Positions 44,601 to 51,687 of a stretch of 64,000 nucleotides of DNA are shown piece after piece. The first letter of the stretch is position 1. Each line of letters opens with the position of its first letter. The position numbers and the translations under genes were made by a program. This DNA is from Sphingobacteriia bacterium (GTDB lineage: Bacteria; Bacteroidota; Bacteroidia; Bacteroidales; UBA7960): assembly GCA_011390785.1 (NCBI GenBank), contig JAABRR010000002.1, positions 1 through 64,000 of the forward strand, given 5' to 3'. A model generated the notes under the pieces. It ran no database searches. It saw only the letters and a list, made by a program, of their open reading frames with translations, and was not told the DNA's origin.

Positions 44601-45519
44601 ACCCAAACCAAATACTTCCGTCCCGATCTTCGAAGCAAGTTTGCACGGAATTGCTGGCAAGTGAATTCTTTTGGGTAGTTTTTTCCTTATGGTTCTTCCA
44701 TTCAGTGCCATCCCAACTGAATATACCATGACCATCTGTACCTACCCAGAAGGTGCCACTTTTATCACGAATAATGTCTCTGATATCCAGAGCCTCTATA
44801 GGTGTCTTTGTGAAGGATTTATCTGAAAGATTAAAAATCCAAAGTCCGTTCTGTCGCGTACCAATAAAAAGTCTTTCATTATCTAGTGCATAAATCTTTT
44901 GTATGCTCAAACCCGGAGTTTCAACTTCCAGCGAATAGGATGCGCTGGCACTATTTTTATCCACACTGTGCAACTCTCCGTTTGTGGTTCCGATCCAAAT
45001 AACACCCTTATGTTCCAATACTGAAGAAGCATTTGCAATTCTATCTGTTGACAAAAAGTTATTCGTAATGTTGAGATGAGCATCTATTTTTGCTAATCCC
45101 TTGTCGGATAATACCAAAATAGATGAATCGGAAATGGTGATGAGGGAAATGATATTTTGCCCCAGGTTCGTTTGCTCATAGGGCAACACTTCCTTAGTTC
45201 CGGATTTCATAAGGTATAACCCACTGCCAATTGTTCCAATCCACAAATGACCTGAATCATCTATTAACAATTTTGAAATATCATTGGATGTAATTTCAGA
45301 ATTGCCGGTATGGTAATGGATGAACTCTGAACCGTCATACCTATTCAGACCCTTCTTGGTGCCAACCCAGATTAAACCCTGATGGTCTTGTACAATACTC
45401 GTAACAGATCCGGAAGCTAATCCATCCCTTAGCGAAATACTGTAGAAGTGCAGCTGATCCTGCGCAAAACAGATACTCAACGAAAAAATGAAATGACAAA
45501 AAAGTAAAGTTTTGACCAT
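41650..45519 (-). CDS. Hybrid two-component system (HTCS) regulator
   Basis: One-protein sensor and activator of 1289 residues. Signal peptide 1-19; periplasmic sensor of two-component propeller repeats (about 20-640, repeated IWVGT or LWLGT blades) and a Y_Y_Y domain (about 645-720); one membrane helix (about 731-748); HisKA with His787 (NISHEIRTP); HATPase (NAFKNTPVGG, EDTGHGIPKKE); receiver domain with phospho-acceptor Asp1089 (IISDVLMPEMNG); C-terminal AraC-type HTH (about 1190-1289). Family knowledge: binds oligosaccharides directly and activates its own locus. It lies between SusC and the putative binding lipoprotein, all on one strand. Confidence 0.95.
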   Translation of the reverse strand: MVKTLLFCHFIFSLSICFAQDQLHFYSISLRDGLASGSVTSIVQDHQGLIWVGTKKGLNRYDGSEFIHYHTGNSEITSNDISKLLIDDSGHLWIGTIGSGLYLMKSGTKEVLPYEQTNLGQNIISLITISDSSILVLSDKGLAKIDAHLNITNNFLSTDRIANASSVLEHKGVIWIGTTNGELHSVDKNSASASYSLEVETPGLSIQKIYALDNERLFIGTRQNGLWIFNLSDKSFTKTPIEALDIRDIIRDKSGTFWVGTDGHGIFSWDGTEWKNHKEKTTQKNSLASNSVQTCFEDRDGSIWFGSAWDGISLIDRRFENFQFIYSDFEGTEPSGVLSIYKEDKQLWLGTDGAGLSLDKQGSNRNDILGRIPSNAYIHFINKIDNKHWLGTFHSGFFLMDDTNNGQVSHFTTRNGLSHDDVRDVEQIDDNLFLIATWGGGLNLFDEKTEIIQNLHIENGNPKDVVILNRISQDEILVGTFGQGLFIFRPSDLSVSRILKHIHNIVSICSAENGFWVGTWGEGLHFTQYPFLSSGLIIGDHLSANTNILSVLPDNENLWLATGEQILRVSSDSAIMEMSFPHQNYHINSSYKDNSGRLFFGGTEGVISFLPEEIAVPNNKDIQILDVKAFNYSLDDIQKSFSDTNLTELRHDQNVLTFTYTTPTYPSARYETYEVMLKPIHNDWINVGHQRTMTFADLKSGEYIFSVRNASSKSNNSFHFRILRPWWKTWWAYSLVSIAFIALLSVFKRYSINLEQIKNQLELEKKGREKDIEISNIKQRFFVNISHEIRTPLTLIFGEIDQLGMKSGGSKFVAESIRNLRNSGNHLMQLVNELLDFRRLEKGGIQIKVGQENFVDFCKEIYLSFTSKAEAQNIHFDFSSEQAVIDLWYDSDQLEKVFFNLISNAFKNTPVGGTIRFIINLSVDGVEAVIEDTGHGIPKKELDDVFERFYQKDNTPDISRQGFGIGLSIVKEIVKLHKGDIMVESEVGKGSRFIVCLRSGNDHFDEESLMSNLGNSETVTEYSIADVEIPETEQDFSKKEEILIVEDNFEIRKFLVRTLSQRFRVLEASNGKEAYKLLEDQSPDLIISDVLMPEMNGISLTRLVKRNPITSHIPIILLTARTGSVFKREGFENGADDYITKPFNSATLLVRINNILKARKALADHIRNEIATRPIDLNLATPDEQFLKKLVQILDRNLDNSELDAETISMEMGMSHSVVYKKLKALTGFNLVEFVRDYRLQQASEILAKYKFTVSETCFEVGFSDKKYFSQIFKKKFGVSPSEYAKKYQ

Positions 45520-45559
45520 ATACTTTATTCTATACTGCCTGTAAATGTAAAATATTTAT

Positions 45560-45591
45560 AGCGAAAAAGGGACATTTGTCCCTTTTTCGCT
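45560..45591. terminator. 32-bp perfect palindrome between lipoprotein gene and HTCS gene
   Basis: 15-bp arms (45560-45574 and 45577-45591) with only two bases between them. The core is A-tract, GGGACA/TGTCCC, T-tract, so in each direction a stem is followed by five T: a compact bidirectional terminator. It could also be a dimer-binding operator for the HTCS gene. Confidence 0.6.
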
Positions 45592-45616
45592 TAATTTGAA
45601 AACTTTTAATCAACTA

Positions 45617-46798
45617 TTATTCTGCATCAACAATTCTTAGATTCCTAAAATATATAGCATTGTCCGATTGTCCATCACCATACCCACCTCCTGCTACAAT
45701 TTTCACGCCATCAACTACATCGGAAGTAGCTGCGCTTTCATTTCCTGAACCATAAAAATTCCCACCACTTTCAACATAGAGTTCATCAAATCTAAGGGTA
45801 ATCCATTTATTCGCTTCTGTAATATACTTCTCGTATCCAATAAACATTCCTGATCCATCCGGATTCAACCTATGGTCAGCATGTTTTGTCAGCATAAGAA
45901 AGATGGAATATCCCCGGGTTTTGTCAGAACCAAATGCCGGATTATCTCCAATTGCCACATTTTCCCCCCACATATCTGCGAAAGGTAATCCTTCTGAATC
46001 TTCATAATATACATCAATTTCAACATATTTAGTTCCAGGTGTAAGGCCATCCAAATTTGCATTCATTTGAGGAAGTTCTTCCACCATAGCCTGATCAATT
46101 GAAGTATCAAAACCAATCATGATATGAGACCATCCGGAAGCGCCCCAACCTGCTGGTTGCTTAATCACCTTCATCGCTTTTCCCTGGTAAACAATATCCG
46201 GTGTGGCATCTGGATTTGCTGCCCCCGTTTCTATTGTAAACTGGTTATTCACATTCTCGAACGTAGCACTAGAGGACAAATTTCCATTTACATTGAATGT
46301 CGTAATGGTTCTGTCAGCATCCCAATGAGTAGGATCGATTGTAGACAATGTGACACTGCTTCCTTCTTCTCCGGCAAAATCAGCTAAAAGAAAGCCGAAA
46401 TCACCCACAGCTTCCAATTCTATTACTTCACTCTCTGTTGTTGTGCCCTCAGCATCCTCTACAACAAAGATCAAACTGATTATTCCATTCTCCGTAGGGA
46501 TGTATTCATGTTCAAATGAACTTTCAGTTTCTCCCTGAGAATAGGTCTTAATATTATCTCCATTAAGGCTAACGCTGCTAAGGCCGGCGTCAGCAGATAC
46601 AGAGATAGTAAATGAAAATGGACTTGCTACCAAAGCTTGCAGATCGCTTAAATCAGCAGGGGATGTAATTTCTATAACTGGGGGATCAAAAGTTTCTTGA
46701 TCATCCCCTTTGTCACATGATACTCCAAGTAATAATACACTCATAGCTAAACCAAGAGCGATCGCATTGGGGGCTAAAAAAAGTTTTTTGGTTTTCAT
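45617..46798 (-). CDS. Putative surface glycan-binding lipoprotein
   Basis: 393 residues. Lipobox GVSC with Cys28, followed by acidic residues (DKGDDQE). Residues about 38-130 look like an Ig-like/Big domain (VIEITSPADLSDLQ start). The rest (about 135-393) is a beta-sandwich-type region with many Trp and Gly and no catalytic motif, ending in AIYFRNLRIVDAE, like carbohydrate-binding modules. Position in a galactan locus matches that of surface glycan-binding proteins, so binding of galactan is inferred. It has its own putative HTCS-controlled promoter. Confidence 0.65.
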   Translation of the reverse strand: MKTKKLFLAPNAIALGLAMSVLLLGVSCDKGDDQETFDPPVIEITSPADLSDLQALVASPFSFTISVSADAGLSSVSLNGDNIKTYSQGETESSFEHEYIPTENGIISLIFVVEDAEGTTTESEVIELEAVGDFGFLLADFAGEEGSSVTLSTIDPTHWDADRTITTFNVNGNLSSSATFENVNNQFTIETGAANPDATPDIVYQGKAMKVIKQPAGWGASGWSHIMIGFDTSIDQAMVEELPQMNANLDGLTPGTKYVEIDVYYEDSEGLPFADMWGENVAIGDNPAFGSDKTRGYSIFLMLTKHADHRLNPDGSGMFIGYEKYITEANKWITLRFDELYVESGGNFYGSGNESAATSDVVDGVKIVAGGGYGDGQSDNAIYFRNLRIVDAE

Positions 46799-46861
46799 AA
46801 TTTTTTTGGTTTTCGTTAGTTTTCTTCGAGCTAATTAAATCGGTAAAAATTTATTAATTGT

Positions 46862-46869
46862 CAAATGTC
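46862..46869 (-). promoter_or_regulatory. GAnnTTTG -7-like element of lipoprotein gene
   Basis: Minus-strand GACATTTG, 64 bp before the lipoprotein start. Third member of the GAnnTTTG set. Confidence 0.45.
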
Positions 46870-46892
46870 CACTTTTATATCAGAAAAGTATT

Positions 46893-46925
46893 CTTGGAAA
46901 ATCATCAAACATGGAAGGTATTTTC
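46893..46925 (-). promoter_or_regulatory. Putative HTCS operator upstream of lipoprotein gene
   Basis: On the minus strand this begins GAAAATACC and contains TTGATGATTTT. It lies 56 bp from the GAnnTTTG element and matches the SusC site in 21 of 33 positions. Confidence 0.5.
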
Positions 46926-46973
46926 GACCGCTTTTTTTATCACACACCAAATGAGTACAAACTGTAGTAAGTT

Positions 46974-47001
46974 GAATTCACATACCCTTTGTGCCGAAAA
47001 T
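46974..47001 (+). promoter_or_regulatory. Putative HTCS operator upstream of GH2 gene
   Basis: GAATTCACATACCC followed by TTTGTGCCGA. It lies 56 bp from GAACTTTG and agrees with the lipoprotein-gene site in 15 of 28 positions. Eleven of 28 positions are shared by all three sites. Confidence 0.42.
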
Positions 47002-47029
47002 GTAAGGCATCTATAATAATGAAAAACAG

Positions 47030-47037
47030 GAACTTTG
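47030..47037 (+). promoter_or_regulatory. GAnnTTTG -7-like element of GH2 gene
   Basis: GAACTTTG, 26 bp before the GH2 start; identical to the element before SusC. Confidence 0.45.
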
Positions 47038-47063
47038 ACTTTTTGTAACCTTAATTAAATACT

Positions 47064-49391
47064 ATGAGATTCTTTTCCATTTTAGCCATCACAATTTTGC
47101 TGTATTCTTGTAATTCAAAATCCAATAATTACAATCAACCGAATGATTTTGCACCTGTTAGTATAAATAACGGATGGGTTTTTCAAGCTGAAAGTGATGA
47201 AGCTATTTCTGTCAATCTTCCACATATACCGCGAATTGAACCTTTAATAGTCAACGACCAGTGGCAGGGAAAACATACTTACACCAAAGTATTAAATTTG
47301 AAAGCTGTTGAGAATCAAAATACATTCCTACACTTTGAAGGAGTAATGCATGAAGCAACTGTATTTGTGAACGGGAAAAAATTGAAAAAACATGTAGGTG
47401 GATATCTCCCTTTCTCTGTTGATTTAACAGGTCATATAGTCGATGGTGATAACGAAATTCACTTAGAGGTATCTAATTCCAACAATGAAAACATCCCTCC
47501 CGGTAAACCACTCGAAGAGCTGGATTTTAACTATTACGGAGGAATCTATAGAGATGTATGGCTAATCAGGAAGAACCATATCTATATCACCGATCCATTC
47601 ATTGAAAATACCAATGAAGCCGGTTGGCTTATTAATTTCGATGATGTTTTAGAAAATAAAGCAAGTGGCACTCTGCGACTACATATCAAAAACGATAGTG
47701 ATATTAACGAAAGACTTACGATTAAGGTAAAATTATCTCAAAGTGAATCTATTCATGAATTTCAACAAGAGTTAACCATTGAGCATTCAGAATCTGAATT
47801 AACTTCTGTTCCTGTCGAAATTGATTCCCCACTTCTTTGGTCAACAACTAATCCGAATCTCTATGATTTGGAAATTCAGGTTTTGTCGTCGGATGGAATT
47901 GCGCTTGACCAAATTGAAGATAGAGTAGGAATACGAAAAATTGAGCTCAGGAATAATGGGTTTTATTTAAATGGCGAAACACAGTTCATTCGTGGCACAA
48001 ACAGACACCAGGAATATCCATATATCGGATACGCCATCTCCAATAATGCCAATTATAGAGATGCTTTGAAAATTAAAAATGCAGGTTTCGATTTTGTTCG
48101 TTTAAGCCATTATCCTCAGGATGAAACGTTTCTTGACGCGTGCGATGAACTTGGGCTATTGGTCATGAATGCAATCCCTGGTTGGCAGTTCTATCAAGAG
48201 GGAGCGTTTACTGAAAACTCGTTTCAGGACATAAGAGATATGATCCGCAGAGACCGCAATCATCCTTCAGTTGTGTTTTGGGAAGTCTCCTTGAATGAGT
48301 CTCAAATGACCAATGAGTACATACAAAAAGCCAATGAAATTCTTAAAGAAGAATTGCCTTTTGAGAATATCTATTCTGCCGGATGGATGGATCATCCTGC
48401 GTATGATTTGTTCATTCCCGCGCGTCAACACTCGACGCCTCCTCACTATTGGAATAAATACAGGAACGGAGAGCGCAGTATTTTCATTTCTGAATACGGA
48501 GATTGGGAGTATTATGCACACAATGCAGGCTTCAACCAATCTGCATTCACTGATTTATCGGATGAGGAAAGAAATAGCCGACAGTTACGCTCACATGGCG
48601 AGGCGAGATTGCTTCAGCAAGCAATGAACTTTCAGGAAGCTGCCAATTCTAACCGAAGAGGATTAAGTACGATTGGTCACTCCAATTGGTTGATGTTTGA
48701 CTATAACAGAGGTTATGCAGACGATATTGAAGCTTCTGGCATAGCAGATATTTTTCGCATCCCAAAATTCACCTATTTCTTTTACAGAAGTCAACGTTCG
48801 CCTGAAGAAGTGATTAGCCATCAATTAGTTGATCAGGGTCCCATGGTGAAAATTGCCAGTTACTGGACGGATGACTCTCCTACTAATATTCGGGTTTTCA
48901 GCAATTGCGAACAAGTTGACCTTTGGCTAAATGATAGTCTCATTGCTATGCAGACTCCTACAATTAAGCAATTCTCTGATCAACTTCCCCATCCACCGTT
49001 CGAGTTTGTTGTTAATCATTTCGAGCCTGGTAAACTTACTGCCCGAGGTTTCATAAATGGAAATATGGTAGCTATGGATAATGTGTATACTCCTGGTAAC
49101 CCAAATGCCCTAAGACTTAGCATTGACGCTTTAGGAGGCGGTAAGGAAGAATTAAATGACATTATATTTGTCTATGCAGAAGTTATAGATTCAGCTGGTA
49201 CTCTGGTACCAAATTCTACTAACAAAGTCCAATTCGAGCTATCAGGTAAAGGGGAGCTTATTGGTGTTAATCCAGTTAATGCTGAGGCAGGAATTGCCAG
49301 CATTCTTTTTAAAGGTGATGTAAGCGAAATAATGATAAAAGCTTCATCTCAAGGTCTAATTCCGGATAATTATAAAAATAGTATTGAATAA
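47064..49391 (+). CDS. GH2 beta-galactosidase lipoprotein
   Basis: 775 residues. Lipobox LLYSC with Cys16, so membrane-anchored, probably facing the periplasm. Domains: GH2 sugar-binding jelly roll (about 30-170), Ig-like domain (175-290), TIM barrel (about 295-560) with acid/base Glu412 (SLNES) and nucleophile Glu477 (IFISEYGDWEYY), then a C-terminal DUF4982-like/Ig region (about 610-775). Expected to release galactose from beta-galacto-oligosaccharides made by the GH53 enzyme. Divergent from the rest of the locus and preceded by the shared operator; ended by a strong terminator. Confidence 0.9.
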   Translation: MRFFSILAITILLYSCNSKSNNYNQPNDFAPVSINNGWVFQAESDEAISVNLPHIPRIEPLIVNDQWQGKHTYTKVLNLKAVENQNTFLHFEGVMHEATVFVNGKKLKKHVGGYLPFSVDLTGHIVDGDNEIHLEVSNSNNENIPPGKPLEELDFNYYGGIYRDVWLIRKNHIYITDPFIENTNEAGWLINFDDVLENKASGTLRLHIKNDSDINERLTIKVKLSQSESIHEFQQELTIEHSESELTSVPVEIDSPLLWSTTNPNLYDLEIQVLSSDGIALDQIEDRVGIRKIELRNNGFYLNGETQFIRGTNRHQEYPYIGYAISNNANYRDALKIKNAGFDFVRLSHYPQDETFLDACDELGLLVMNAIPGWQFYQEGAFTENSFQDIRDMIRRDRNHPSVVFWEVSLNESQMTNEYIQKANEILKEELPFENIYSAGWMDHPAYDLFIPARQHSTPPHYWNKYRNGERSIFISEYGDWEYYAHNAGFNQSAFTDLSDEERNSRQLRSHGEARLLQQAMNFQEAANSNRRGLSTIGHSNWLMFDYNRGYADDIEASGIADIFRIPKFTYFFYRSQRSPEEVISHQLVDQGPMVKIASYWTDDSPTNIRVFSNCEQVDLWLNDSLIAMQTPTIKQFSDQLPHPPFEFVVNHFEPGKLTARGFINGNMVAMDNVYTPGNPNALRLSIDALGGGKEELNDIIFVYAEVIDSAGTLVPNSTNKVQFELSGKGELIGVNPVNAEAGIASILFKGDVSEIMIKASSQGLIPDNYKNSIE

Positions 49392-49578
49392 TAAATATCC
49401 TGAACGTTAGTACTGGCATTTTCAAAGACAATCATTACCGCTAAAGTGGAAGAAATGACTTTAGAAAAAGTGAAGAATTTGATAATTTCATCAAAACATT
49501 CATCAAATTGAAGTTAGACCCGCCAAATCAAATCCAAATCCTACAGAAAAGTTTCGGAAAACACTAGCCCTGGTGCTT

Positions 49579-49607
49579 AAAGCCGCTAATTATTAGCGGC
49601 TTTTTTT
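49579..49607 (+). terminator. Rho-independent terminator of GH2 gene
   Basis: An 11-bp stem (AAAGCCGCTAA, 49579-49589, with its complement 49593-49603) and T-run to 49607. Confidence 0.88.
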
Positions 49608-49634
49608 GCGATAGCCAGGGATAAATTATTTTTG
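49605..49634 (+). promoter_or_regulatory. Bacteroidota-type promoter of amylase gene
   Basis: TTTG (49605-49608) within the preceding terminator's T-run end, an 18-bp spacer, then TATTTTTG (49627-49634). The leader would be about 150 nt. Confidence 0.6.
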
Positions 49635-49792
49635 AAGAACTTTTTCTATTCTTGTTTGCTTTTACACTTTTCAATGTTATTTTTGATTTTTTTTTCTATG
49701 CTAAATTGCCTCAATAAAACAAGGCAATCCAAACAACGTTTTTAATAAAACCCTTTTCTTTCAATTTTCCAATTTCATCAAAAATAACCATC

Positions 49793-51655
49793 ATGAACAA
49801 AACCTTTTCTAATAAGTCATTGCTGCTATTTGTGGCATTAATAGCCCTATCTTGTTTTGATGTTTTCTCTCAAAAGGCCCCTGAAAAAGTAGAACCCCCT
49901 TTCTGGTGGACTGGCATGCAACATACCGAATTACAGGTTCTTGTTTATGGTGAAAATATTTCTCAAACCCAGGTATCTTATAGTTATCCGGGTGTGAAGC
50001 TTAGAGAAATAGTAAAGGTAGAAAGTCCTAATTATCTGTTTTTGTATTTCGATATAGAAGATGCTCTGCCCGGGAGTTTCGATATAGTGTTTACCAGCGG
50101 CCGACGTGCTTTGTATCGCTACACCTACGAATTAAAAGCCCGAAAGGAAGATGCCCGCTACATTGAAGGTTTTGATGCTTCTGATGCCATGTATCTCTTA
50201 ATGCCTGACCGTTTTGCCAATGGCAATACCGATCTTGATTTTGTGGAAGGGATGATGGAAAATGTTGATCTTTATGATCCTGATGGCCGGCATGGTGGCG
50301 ATATACAGGGTATAATAAATAACCTGGATTATATTTCGTCAATGGGTTTTACCGCTGTCTGGATCAATCCATTGCTCGAAAATAATCAACCCCGGTATTC
50401 TTATCATGGGTATGCCATTACTGATTTTTACAAAGTAGATCCCCGATTTGGCACCAACGAGGATTACAAAAAACTTATCGATGAGGCCAATAGTAAGGGA
50501 ATAAAGATTGTAAAGGATATGATTTTTAACCATTGCGGCCATTACCACTGGTGGATGAAGGATTTACCCATGTCCAGCTGGGTGAACGAATGGCCCGAAT
50601 TTACAAGGACTACCTACCGCATGAGCAGTATTCTCGACCCTCATGCAGCTGAAAGTGACTTTGGCAGAATGACCTATGGCTGGTTTGATGTAAATATGCC
50701 TGATTTAAACCAGAAGAACAGGTTGTTGGCAACCTATCTGATTCAAAATTCTGTCTGGTGGATAGAATATGCTGGTATCCAGGGAATCAGAATGGATACA
50801 CAGCCCTATTCTGATAAGTACTTTATGGCCGACTGGGGAAAATATATTCAGAAAGAGTATCCCAATTTTAATATTGTGGGTGAATCGTGGAGTGGCGTTG
50901 CAGCGCTGACCAGCTATTTTCAAGGGGGCAAGCCCAGGCATGATGGGTACAATTCTCATATCCCCACAGTGTTCGATTTTCCCCTTTACGATGCCATTGG
51001 GCAGGGTTTTAATGAATCTGATGGATGGGATAGCGGAATGATGCGTCTATATAATTCCATTTCGCTGGATTTTCTGTATAGTGATCCTTTTAACCTTGTA
51101 ATTTTTGGAGATAATCATGATACTGACCGTTTCATGAAAAGAATGCAGGATGATGTAAGAAAACTAAAAATGGCTCTTTCTCTCCTTGCCACCACACGAG
51201 GTATCCCCTCCATTTATACAGGCACCGAAACACTCGAATCTGCTTTTGAAGGCGATGGACATGGCATTATGCGGGTTAGATTTCCCGGAGGCTGGCCAGG
51301 TGATTCCGTTAATGCCTTTACCCGTGAAGGCCGTACCGACGAACAAAATGAAATTGTGGACTATATCAGCCTGCTGTTAAATTTTCGCAAGAATAAAGAA
51401 GTGCTTCATTACGGACTTCTAAAACAGTTCGTTCCGGAAAATAATGTTTATGTATATTTCCGATACAACGAGAACGAAACTGTAATGGTGGTTCTTAATA
51501 ATAATGATGCAGAAACTACCCTTGATACCGGCCGTTTTGCAGAAGCTACTTCTGGCTTCAACCTGGCTTATGATATCATTTCGGGTCAATCATTTCCCGT
51601 TTCAGAAAGTTGGAAAGTACCTGCCCGTTCGGCATTGGTGCTGGAGCTTAAGTAA
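49793..51655 (+). CDS. GH13 alpha-amylase / neopullulanase, SusA-like
   Basis: 620 residues. Signal peptide 1-27 (a Cys at 21 could make a lipobox ALSC). Residues about 30-115 are a cyclomaltodextrinase-type N-terminal Ig domain (Cyc-maltodext_N; PPFWWTGM start). The GH13 barrel has catalytic Asp335 (GIRMDTQPY), Glu364 (VGESW) and Asp443 (NHDTDRF); the C-terminal domain ends VPARSALVLELK. Hydrolyses starch or maltodextrin fragments in the periplasm, feeding the maltose transporter and MalQ coded 22 kb away (inference). Monocistronic; converges on a membrane protein gene 33 bp away. Confidence 0.93.
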   Translation: MNKTFSNKSLLLFVALIALSCFDVFSQKAPEKVEPPFWWTGMQHTELQVLVYGENISQTQVSYSYPGVKLREIVKVESPNYLFLYFDIEDALPGSFDIVFTSGRRALYRYTYELKARKEDARYIEGFDASDAMYLLMPDRFANGNTDLDFVEGMMENVDLYDPDGRHGGDIQGIINNLDYISSMGFTAVWINPLLENNQPRYSYHGYAITDFYKVDPRFGTNEDYKKLIDEANSKGIKIVKDMIFNHCGHYHWWMKDLPMSSWVNEWPEFTRTTYRMSSILDPHAAESDFGRMTYGWFDVNMPDLNQKNRLLATYLIQNSVWWIEYAGIQGIRMDTQPYSDKYFMADWGKYIQKEYPNFNIVGESWSGVAALTSYFQGGKPRHDGYNSHIPTVFDFPLYDAIGQGFNESDGWDSGMMRLYNSISLDFLYSDPFNLVIFGDNHDTDRFMKRMQDDVRKLKMALSLLATTRGIPSIYTGTETLESAFEGDGHGIMRVRFPGGWPGDSVNAFTREGRTDEQNEIVDYISLLLNFRKNKEVLHYGLLKQFVPENNVYVYFRYNENETVMVVLNNNDAETTLDTGRFAEATSGFNLAYDIISGQSFPVSESWKVPARSALVLELK

Positions 51656-51663
51656 CATGCTTT

Positions 51664-51680
51664 CTTGCCAGATTGGCAAG
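51664..51680. terminator. Short hairpin between convergent genes
   Basis: CTTGCCA/TGGCAAG with a 3-nt loop between amylase and the next minus-strand gene. No T-run, so a weak terminator at best. Confidence 0.4.
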
Positions 51681-51687
51681 CTCAGTT

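Larger units (their letters stand above)
49392..49792. other. Intergenic region before amylase gene
   Basis: Holds the GH2 terminator (49579-49607) and the amylase promoter (49605-49634). The first 180 bp contain a short stop-interrupted frame (about 49450-49566, reading DNFIKTFIKLKLDPPNQ among others) that has a protein-like look but no recognised family; possibly a gene remnant. Confidence 0.5.
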
